Below are positions 1 through 10,600 of a stretch of DNA of 53,239 bases, in pieces; position 1 is the first letter of the stretch; each line of letters begins with the position of its first letter. This DNA is from a virus. The notes under the pieces were generated by a model. The model saw only the letters and a program-made list of their open reading frames with translations. It was not told where the DNA came from and ran no database searches. Made by a program: the position numbers and the translations under genes. Location of the stretch: the IMG/VR virus record IMGVR_UViG_3300045006_000427, positions 1 through 53,239 of that record; one strand, given 5' to 3'.

Positions 1-267
1 ACAGCCTTAAGCACAGAAACAGCCAAGATCAAAGAAATAGGGGAACCTATTTTTATTGCAGATTTATATACGGTACTTAAGAAAGTGGATGGAATTTTGG
101 ATGTAACTAAGATTCGTATAGTGCCGAAAGCAGGTGGTGTATATAGTGACTATACCTTTAATTTTATTTCCAGCACTTCTTCTGATGGTAGAATGATTTC
201 CTGTCCTCAGAATGTTATTTTTGAGATGAAATATCCCAAACTTGATATCATTGGAGCGATTAAATAA
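1..267 (+). CDS. Baseplate wedge protein, C-terminal fragment (J/gp6-like)
   Basis: The frame is open from the first base of the window, so this is the last 88 codons of a longer gene whose start lies upstream. The visible part reads like the end of a baseplate J / T4 gp6-type wedge protein: a segment of the form FIADLYTVLKKVDGILDV followed by short beta-strand-like stretches and the terminal KYPKLDIIGAIK. In that family this region builds the wedge ring of a contractile-tail baseplate. Its stop TAA shares its last base with the ATG of the next gene, so the two are translationally coupled. The family call rests on pattern resemblance of a short fragment and is moderate; a different baseplate component is the main alternative. 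Confidence 0.5.
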   Translation, partial: TALSTETAKIKEIGEPIFIADLYTVLKKVDGILDVTKIRIVPKAGGVYSDYTFNFISSTSSDGRMISCPQNVIFEMKYPKLDIIGAIK

Positions 268-1667
268 TGATTAAGCGCTTTATAGCCACAAAGGACAATA
301 CGATTACCAACGCCTTCGAAGCCAATCTTGTTGATCGCGGCAAAGAAGCAAATATGGGTCTTTCAGATATTTTAGAAACTTTTTCTATCTATGCTCAGGC
401 TTCAACTTCTTCTATGGAGGCGTCTCGCATTCTTTTACAGTTTCCGGTGGATGAAATAATAGAAGACAGAGTGCTCGGTCTTCTGCCTGCTTCTGGTAGT
501 GTTTCTTTTTATCTGCGTTTGTTTAATGCTCCTCATGCACAAACATTACCTAGAAATTTCGTATTAGCTATAAAGCCGGTTTCTTCTTCGTGGGATGAGG
601 GAACTGGTTTGGATATGGAAACATATTTGGATACAGGCGTGTCGAACTGGCTTAGTAGCAGTACGGGAATTGGCTGGACTTCGGAAGGGGGTGATTATCT
701 GGCGGCTCCAGCATATCAGTATTCACAATCTTTTGATCTTGGTAATGAAAATATTAATGTTGATATTACGAACTTGGTTGAAGATTGGATGGCTGGTACT
801 ATAGATAACTATGGTATCGGCGTCATGATGAGTGGAGCATATGAAGATGGTTCTTTATCTGCTTCTTTTTATACCAAGCGCTTTTTTGCCAGGGGAACAG
901 AATTTTTCTTTATGCGTCCTGTGATCGAAGCTCAATGGAATTCAGCAATCTGTGATGATAGAGCTACTTTCTATGCTAGTAGTTCTTTGGCTCCGGTGGC
1001 GGATAATACCAACGTTATTTATCTCTATAATGTGGTGCGTGGACAGATGGTTAACATTCCTTCGGTGTCTACAGGATCGATTTATGTAGATCTTTATGCA
1101 GAATTAGGAGGTTCTCCGCTTAATGTTTCTCCGATTACTGGAGGCTGGGTTTCGGAGGGAATATATTCTGCTTCTGTGGTGTTAAACACTACTGCCAGTT
1201 TGATTTATGACGTATGGTACAAAAATGAACAATATTATACTGGTTCGATAGAAGTAAATTCCTTTGCCGGGAGCGCATACAGTCCCAATCCTCAGTATGT
1301 TGTCAATGTGACCAACTTGAAGTCTAAATATTCTCGTAAGGAACCCAACGCTCGATTTAGGTTGTATGTGCGTCAAAAATCTTGGAGTCCTACAATCTAT
1401 ACAGTGAGTTCTACTGATATTGAGACTTCGATAATAGAAAAAGTATATTATAATGTTGTTCGCACTAAAGATGATTATGAAGCAGTTTCTTATGGAACAG
1501 GCAGCATTGAATATACCAAGCTTTCATATGATACGAAAGGTAATTATTTTGATCTTGATATATCACTTCTAGAAGCTGGATATTCGTATGCTGTTAACTT
1601 ATTATATAATATTGCCGGTTACTATTATGAACTTTCAGAGGTTTGTCGTTTTAGGGTCGAAGAATGA
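267..1667 (+). CDS. Virion structural protein with DNRLRE-like module
   Basis: A 466-residue protein starting at an ATG that overlaps the previous stop. The first half resembles the DNRLRE / CBM96-type beta-sandwich seen in surface and phage tail proteins: SRILLQFPVDEI near residue 52, a WDEG motif near 110 and an INVDITNLVEDWMAGT strand near 165. The second half is rich in Ser, Thr, Tyr and Val and looks like further beta domains. No signal peptide or membrane segment is visible. Its place between a baseplate fragment and a giant structural gene, with ATGA overlap to the latter, argues for a tail or baseplate-peripheral role, perhaps receptor or glycan contact. The precise function is unknown. 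Confidence 0.6.
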   Translation: MIKRFIATKDNTITNAFEANLVDRGKEANMGLSDILETFSIYAQASTSSMEASRILLQFPVDEIIEDRVLGLLPASGSVSFYLRLFNAPHAQTLPRNFVLAIKPVSSSWDEGTGLDMETYLDTGVSNWLSSSTGIGWTSEGGDYLAAPAYQYSQSFDLGNENINVDITNLVEDWMAGTIDNYGIGVMMSGAYEDGSLSASFYTKRFFARGTEFFFMRPVIEAQWNSAICDDRATFYASSSLAPVADNTNVIYLYNVVRGQMVNIPSVSTGSIYVDLYAELGGSPLNVSPITGGWVSEGIYSASVVLNTTASLIYDVWYKNEQYYTGSIEVNSFAGSAYSPNPQYVVNVTNLKSKYSRKEPNARFRLYVRQKSWSPTIYTVSSTDIETSIIEKVYYNVVRTKDDYEAVSYGTGSIEYTKLSYDTKGNYFDLDISLLEAGYSYAVNLLYNIAGYYYELSEVCRFRVEE

Positions 1668-4600
1668 GCGTTAAAAAGCTTTTTGCTGTGTCTAAAAAAG
1701 TATTGCCTGCTACCAGTATTGACAACGTAGCGGAAACTATTGAATCTGTAGAGCAGATTCAAGCGGTTGCAACTGAGCAGGCTAGATATGTACCTCGTAT
1801 TGATTTTTCTAATTTAAGCAACTTTGTTCATTATGGCTCGGCAGAAAAATATTATCAGGATGCTTTTGCTTATATTGCCAGAACCTATCCTTATGATGGT
1901 TCTCTAGCAGAACGGCAACAATGGCATAATTCTGCTTCATACTTTGACAACTATGTTTATGACAATTTATACCCCAAAGCTGTAGGTTGTGCTGTTTTCT
2001 CTCCTCAAGGATATGGCGTGCTTTTGGGCAGTTCTTCTTTGGGTATTTGGGAGCCACAAGATCAAGAATATATCTCTGTTCAAGGTGGTCCTCATGCAGA
2101 TGAGGAAGCGGCTAGTATTTCTAAGGCATTTCCGGAACCTTATGCCGGTAAGGCCAATTATTTAGATACGGCATCGGGTCGAAGTTCCAATCTAAGCTGG
2201 AATGGTGACGATGGTGCCACAGTAGAATTTTGGCTTAAGCGTCATACTTCTGGGTCTTCTTGCGGAGTAGAAACTGTTATAGATCTTTGGAATGGATTTG
2301 CATCAGGTAGTGTAAGCTATGGACGCTTGTTGGTTGCTTATCTGGATCGTGGTCTTCCGGGGCAACAGTATGTTTATCCCATAGTTTGTTCTGGTAGTTT
2401 TGTTGGTGGCGTTCCCACTACTGGCTATGCAACATTTTTTAGCGGCGTGACTTCATTGGCTAGTGATGTTTGGCATCATTATGCTGTGGTTTTTCAGAAC
2501 AACGGTACTGATTTTGACTGTACTTTGTATGTAGACGGAACACTGATTGCCACACAAACTAATGTTGGTGCGGGCGGCATGGCAACGGTGCTGGGGAATC
2601 AAGGTCTTTCTGCCAATGTGGGCGCGCTGCGTACCGCCTGGCCTGAAGATGATAGTGATACAGGCTGGGGAAAGGTTTCTGGTTCTTTGGATGAAGTTCG
2701 ATTCTGGAAGACAGCCCGCTCTTCTGCCGATATTGGTAGACACTGGTTTGAACATGTAGGTGGTGGAAGTAATACGGACGATGCTAATGTAGCACTTGGC
2801 TTATATTATAAATTTAATGAAGGCATTTTCACTTCCGCTAGTACTGTTGATGCTCACGACGAGACGGTTCTTGATTATTCTGGACGTATTTCTAACGGTA
2901 CTTGGCGTGGTTATGTTTCTGGTTCTAGAAGCCCCCTTTCAGCTATTAATGAAAGTGGCTTCTTTGATGTTGACGAAGAACAAGATCCGATAATTTACAC
3001 TGTTCATTCAGAATATATTGATACTTTAGATCTATATGCTACTTCTGGTTCTGCTTACGATACCATAAACAATGCAGCACTATGGAAGCTAGTACCTGCT
3101 TGGATCACTGAAGAAGATGAAGCAACAAATGGAATATTGCAAAATCTAGTACAAATTATGGCGTCTTATCTAGATCAGCTTCATCAAATGATTCATGATA
3201 TTCCAAGCATACAAGACACCACCTATGTTCAGGAAGGCTATAAACCTAATTTCTTTGCACGTCGGCTGCTGGAAGGCGCTGGTCTTCGCACACCAGAGCT
3301 TTTTAGTGAAGCTTCGATATTAGAATCCGTTGCCAAACAAAGCGATATTCAACGCTTTAGTACAAAACTAATAGATGTTAAAAATCTCATTTATCAGAAT
3401 TTATATAATAACCTGACTTATCTCTATAAAGCCAAAGGAACAGAGAAAGCACTACGCAACGCTCTTCGATGCTTTGGTATTGACGAAGATTTAGTAAAAG
3501 TCAACTTATATGCGCATAATGCGACCTATAAGCTTCAAGATCGTACTGTTTCGGTTGCGCGTAAGAAAAAATACTTAAGCACCGCTGCCGAGAATCGCCT
3601 AGGAGGTTCCGTATTTCAATCTTCTGGTTCTGCAATTTTAGCGGCAGATGAGAGTACCTTCTTGCCAGCGGTCTCCGGATCTGGTTGGTATGAAAACGGA
3701 GTAGCAACACTAGAAGTGAATGTGCAGTTTCCTGTAAAGCCGGAAACTGAATCAATATTTTATTATGATACACCGTTTGTTAGTGCTTCTATTGTTGGCT
3801 TTCATGCTGCTCTTTCATCTAGTCAAAGTGATTATACTTGGGCTTCGCCCGATCCGGCGGTAGTTCTTTATGTTGTACGTCCAAGTGCCGAATCTACAGA
3901 TGCATTCTTTGCTCTTTCTTCTTCTGCTGGCGAAATTACTTCTAGTCTTTATCCGGGAGTTTATGATGGACAAAGATGGCAATTCGCAATTCGTTATGCA
4001 CCAATAAACTATGAAAATTATATCAATCGAATTACTGGCTCTACTGTTGTTCGCCAATGGGAGCTTTACGGTGTTTATACTACACTAGATTTGACTGAGC
4101 AGGAATTTACCATTTCTGGTAGCGCGGGAGTTCAAAATCTCTTTGCCACACCAATACGTGTTTTTGCTGGAGCACATAGACAAAACTTTACAGGTTCTAT
4201 CATAGACTATAGTGATTCTAATATTACAAATGTTAGATTTTGGTATGATTATCTACAAAATGAAGAAATAAAGTTTCATTCTCAAGACGTTTACTCTCTG
4301 GGCAGAAAACATCCTAATAGCAATGCCTATTTTGCTGTTCCACAACTAGATGGCATTTCTATTCCGGCAGAAGAAAGTTTAGCACTAAATTGGTCTTTTG
4401 ATCTCGTTACTGGCTCTAATGCTGATGGTAGATTTGCCGTACTAGATCTTTCTTCGGGTTCTTTGGAGCAGATAGATGCTGCTCGTTATCGTTTTTTGAG
4501 CGGTGCTCTTGGCAACAAGCATCCCGGTCAAGGTTGGGGTTTTGCAGCTAACGATGATCAGGTGGTAGATTTGCTTTATGTGCCTAGTGCTAAATTGCAG

Positions 4601-7600
4601 CTTCCTGGTGCTGCGTGTAGTTCTGATATGGTAGCTATTCTCGAAGAAGATGATGAAATATTTACGAGGGCTTCTGCGCCAATCAATTATTTCTTTGCTG
4701 CGGAAAAAAGTATGTCTCAATGTGTTTCAGAAGACATGCTTAAGCTTTTTGCTACTATTGCAGATTTTAACAATCTTATTGGAGAGCCTGTTCATCGTTA
4801 TCGTCTAACATATAAATCTCTTGAAAAACTACGACAGCTATATTTTAATCATATTACAAACATAAGCAGCTTTGAGAGATTTGTAGATTTTTATAAATGG
4901 ATTGATTCAGCTATTTCTGATGTGCTTTATCAGCTAGTTCCTGCTTCAGCAGATGTTTCAGATAGTTTGAGAACAATGGTAGAGAGCCATATTCTTGAAC
5001 GTAATAAGATTCGTACTCAATTTCCAACACTGGAAATGAAAGAGAAGCCACTAGTAGGGCGACTTCGGGGTGTCAACGAGATGCTTTATAGCTGGCTCTC
5101 GGGACATGCTCCAGTATCTTCGGCTGAGGCAACATCACGTTGTATATGGTGGCAGGAACGAGCAGAGAGAGACTTAACTAGTGCAATCGCTTCTTCTGAT
5201 CCCTTGGTAGACGCACAGCGAGAGAACATTCGTTTAGTTTGCGAACAGCTACCGGATCTTTCTGATGCGCCAGAACAATACGATCCCGTGACGCCACAGC
5301 GTTATGAACAAAATACCTATGCGAATCGGCAGCTAGCTAATGTTGCTAGGCTATCAGTTACTAGAGGTAGTGTAACGGTTTTGGCTAAGGAGCCAGAAGG
5401 ATTTAATAAAAATCTAGATTTTATTTATGATACTCTTCCTCGTGATCACGGTATAGGTTCTGAAGCACTTAGGGTAGTGCCCGTTCTTAGTGACTTAACA
5501 GGCGGTGTTAACGCTTCGGAAGCTAGACGACACTTGATTTGTTTGCGTGAACGCGATGCTAGTAGGGGTTATGGTTCTGTAGATGATGTTGGCTCGCGGA
5601 TTTATAAAACCAAGCTTCGCGGATGGTATTTGCAGCATAGCGGTAGTGCAGAAATGTATCGTGGCAACATTGTTGCTCCGTTTTCTATGTTTTATCATTA
5701 CAACACTAGCGATAATCCTGATGCTCGTTTGGCTGGCTATGTGCTGTTGCTTACAAATCAACATGTAGATTCTTATGGTTCTTGGATAGACGCTCCAGTG
5801 CAAGGTCCGTTTACAGAGGCCCACGTGGGCGGTAGAGCGCACAGACACACGAGTTTGAACGAAGGTGCGGATACTATAAATGAACGTCTGGAGGGCTACA
5901 GAATTGCAGCAGAAGGTGCTTATTTTGTGTTACGCCCTCCTGTGCGCGGCATGTCTTATGCCAGGGAAGGCTTGACTAAACGACCTATTAACATAGCTAA
6001 TATTTCAAGCTCGCTAGATTCTAAGATTTTGGGGAACTATCGTTTTCCATGGGAAGTATTGCATACTGTCGGTCGCAGACACAACAATGGTTGGTTAGTG
6101 GATCTGACAGGTTCCTTGCCGCCATTTAACTTATTTCCGCTTTATGGCAATCCAGATTTTTCGCTTCCGGAGCGTGGACGACACGCTTGTATATTTGCTG
6201 AGCGTTTTTCTGCTCCGGGAGACAAAGAAACGATGTCCAGAGGTTATCTGGATAGAGCAAGTGAAGAATATTCTCCTTATAACGCAATGCCGTGGAGAAA
6301 CCGGGTTGTTCGACAAGCACTGAATGATTGGTCTTCGATTTATTGTTTGCAGGGAGGCTATAATAGTGTTCTTGGTGCTTCTTATGCTAACTGGCATAAA
6401 GTAAATCGCAATCCGCAATATCGTTATGAGAATATTAGTGGTTCATACGTATGTATGCCGAGCTACGACAACTTGTTCGTTCAGCACGCATTGCCGCAGA
6501 GAGATCTTCAATACTCTTGGATTACAGCTTCATATTTGGATTATCCGTGTATGATTAGCATTCCCAGAGATGGCTATATTTCTGGTTCTTCGGGTTATGT
6601 TCCTGCTATTACATTTGCGTCATCTAGCGAGTATTACGATGCCAATGGGCGTTTTAACTTTGTAGGAGCTAAACTGGGTGCCAGCATAGGGCTCATTGAT
6701 TCTGTTGATATTGATACTAATACTGTCAGTGGTACAATTGCTGCTGCATCTACAGTGCCCCAGGCAGCAAAGCTTTATGGGTTCAATTTGCTGCGTAACG
6801 GTCCTTATGAACATCCGACTTGGAAACAGATTCGCGCTGGAGAACATGCAGTTAGCAGGAAGCACAAAGAGAACAATATTATTTCTGTGGAAGATGAAGC
6901 AAGCACTACAAAATATTCTGGCTATTTCTACAATCCGGATGTTGTTGCTACCGGGCTTTATAAGCAGGTCGTCTTTAAGGACATGCGCGGTGACGGGCAT
7001 ACGAATTTTATTGAACCTTGTGTGGCTTGGGGTCGTCCTGTGTCGTTTGTTCTTAATGACGGTACGGATACAAAAAATCAGTATCTCTATGCGTCGCTAG
7101 AGAACGACGTAGCGTTTTTTGCTAACATAGAGCTAAACAATAAGCTAGATTTGTTTCAGTCCGAGGGCGGTGCCTATGAAGAGGTATCTGCGCTTTATCT
7201 TGATGCTGCATCCACACATCAGTTTAAAGGATTGGTTTATTGCGAGGGAGTATTTCCCAAGGCGGTCAACGTTGGTCTTGCAAGGACGAGAACGCGGATA
7301 AATTACGATGAAGAAGCAGGCATTGGTGTTGGAGAGTTTGATCAAGATGTTTTGCACAGACGAAAGATTTGGGATAGCTCCTGTGCCAAGAGAGCACGTA
7401 GCTACGTTTATAGCGATGCAGCAAATAGTGGTCGTAACTGTTTAGGACAGCATGATAGAAGAAATAGTGTCTGGCCTCTAGATGATTTTTCGGGTAGTAT
7501 TTCTGGTACTATGCTTGTTGGTTGTGGTATTGGCGGGGAGCTTCACAATCTTATTACTACTGCTATGACGAGTAGTATTTCTAAATTTGGTGAATTTAGT

Positions 7601-10600
7601 TATCTGGACATGGTGCAACTTAATCAAAGCTATCCTGCTACCGCTTCTGTGCTCTTTTGTAATCCAGAAAGAATTGCCATTTCGGGAGCCTTGGAATATG
7701 GTATGCGCCCCTGGACAGCAGAATCAGAAAGCAACTTGACTCCTTGGTATTACAATTACAATGCCTTTACAGCAGATATTAGACCCCAATCTCAGAAAAT
7801 GTCTATTGTTCCAGAATTTCGTATTTCGGAACACATGGAACGCTATGTGATTGATCAGGGGGGCAATTTTAGAGGAGCGAGCAATCCGGCTATTCTTTCT
7901 GTTGATGGTGGCGATCCTTCTAGTAGCGCCGTAGGGAATGCTGTACCTGATGAAGATTTTTATGCGCATTATGCTCATAGTGATGTTGCTGAACAGTTTA
8001 CTAGGATCTTTGAGGATCATAAAGATCTTGCAGTAGGTGAAGAGATTGTTTTGAAGTGTAACGTGCTTAAGAAGCTGCTACCTTATAATGGTTTTTATCC
8101 GGTTCACAGAACGTTGCAACTAGCAAATTTGTTTTCGCAGTCGTATGCTGATAATATTGTAAGTGACACACCGGGTAGCGATCCGATGCCTCGCAGACTT
8201 CAGGCGTTAATGCAGCCATTTTTTGCTCCGGGGATTATGTATAACACCATAAAGTCTGGTATAGCTGTAGATTGGGCAGCGCAAACTGGAAGCGCTGCTG
8301 CATCTGCTGGTGCTGTTGGTGATTCGCTTGCATATGCATGCTGTTTTACTAATGATGCCGCTTCAGGCAATGATGATTTCTTAACTATTTCCAGCGGTTC
8401 ATGGAATTTTAATTATGCGAACGCTGACTTTTCTGCTTGTGCGTGGGTGCGTACTACCGATACGAATGGTGTGATTTGGTCACACGGAATGCTGGATAAT
8501 TGGACTTGTTTTGCCTGGGCTATATTTCTTTTTGAAGGTCAACCCTTAATTTGGTTAGGGGGTAATACTCCTGCGGTTGAAGCAAAATGCATTTATCTTA
8601 AAGATATGATGATCAACGACAACACCTGGCATTTGGTAGGATTTACCTGGCGAGATGGTGCAGTAGATGGAATACTTAAAATTTTTGTGGATGGCAATGT
8701 TTATACCGCCGCTAGTCGTCCATGGACAATTTTCGTAAATAATAGTTTGGCGCATATCAACAATCCTGCGCATGCAAGGGTTTGTTTTGCGACTGTCGAT
8801 CTTTCTGTGGCTGGACCAGCAGATACATCAACATTTGCTTTTGATGGCTTAATAGGCGATAGTGCTTTTTACAACGCTGCACTTTCCAACGCTGATATAG
8901 CAACCATATATGGTTATGGTCATTTAAAACCACCACTTAATCAGCCGGGAGCACCAGCGGGGCTAACACACTGGTACCGTATGGGTGAAGAACCAGGGGA
9001 TGATTTAACCACCATTTACGATGCTGTGGCGGCTGCTGATGCCACGGTATCGGGCGATACTAAAATTGTTGCTGTAGGTGCTCTGACCGCTTCTTGTGGT
9101 TTTTTGACAGAGGAGCCTAATTTCCGAATTCCCTTTGAAGCTCTGATAGATCCGGAATCCTATGTGCCGATATCGTCTTCACAGCACAATAACAGCATTT
9201 ATTTATTGGCTCCTTCTTGGCAATTAATAGATGATGGTGCTAGCTATGTTCCTAGTTTTACATGGAACGGCATGCACTCCAATGTGCTTTATGGTATGGC
9301 GGCGCATAACTTTTTTGGTGAATTGCCGAAGTTCTTCTTAAGAGATGGAACGCTTAATGTTTTTTCATCTGCTAAACAAGCTGAATTTAAAGCTTTGGTT
9401 TCTGGTACGACGTATTATATGGACATTGCTCTCTATAAGACTCCAGAATATTTTATGGTTCGAAGCCCTTATGGTTCGGCATCATATGCTGCTGGATATC
9501 CTGCTGCCACGGGTAGTTTCTATACGAGCGCAAGCTTAGGCTGGATAACTTCTTCATACGAATTAGAATATCATGGTAGATATTTTGGTCCAGCAATATT
9601 GCCTGTTAGTGCAGCTTTTTGTCATGGAGCGTTGCTTTCTGGTTCTTTGACTTCTTCTGGGGGCGCGTCTTATTCTCCAGAACAATTGGTTGCCGATCCT
9701 GCGTATGCTGCTTATACACCACCTTATTATTATGGTAAAGCCATTGCAAGATGTTCGTTCTTTGCTAATGAAAGTCGTAAGTTTTCTCTTGACGAAATTC
9801 ATGGTGGTATGCAAATTGAAGATCTTAATGAACAATTGGCAGATGCTATTGAACGTATAGATGAAGTCCGTCCTAGTGCTTCTTCTGGTAACATCCTTTG
9901 GGATAGTGCAATGCATCTAGATGCTTCTGTACAGCTTAAAGGAAAACAACGTCAGTTTAAAGCTGCTTGGACTGCTCAGCAAATGGCATTAGCGAGCTTG
10001 CCATGGGCCAAAGATCAAGATCTTGCACCACAAACAGTTTCGGACGAATCATCGGATGAAATGGATGCTTGGGTTATTTATCCTCGTTGCGAGTGTCCGA
10101 CATTACATTTTGCGGATGTTACTCTTGATGATCCTCATCGTGGTCCTTATGGTATGTGGTCTAATTATGGAACACCACTTCAAGGATCGGAAGGGATTTA
10201 TCTGGCTCTTGAAGAAAGCTTTAAAGAACGTACTAGTGCCAACCAGCCGGTTTATCCCAATACGGGTTCCTTGCTGGATGTTTGTGGTTTTAAAAAAGGA
10301 GTAAAGCGTATAGGAGAAGTAGCTGCTTCTAAAGTAATTGAAGAAGCCGTTATTGCAATTCCGTTCCGAGACAACCCCTCTCCAGACGGATTTGCTTCCA
10401 CGTTTCAGCTTGGCACAAGACACGTTTTTGCTCTTGATGCGGGAGAATTAACTGATCAGAAAAAGAAGATGTATGCTGTTGGTGCTTCTGTGTCAGACAT
10501 ACATTATACCTCTATTATGCACATGTTGGCTGCAATGCCAAAATATTATTTGCCGCCTGAATTTGACTTTTTGACATACACAGAAGATAAGCCTTTTGTA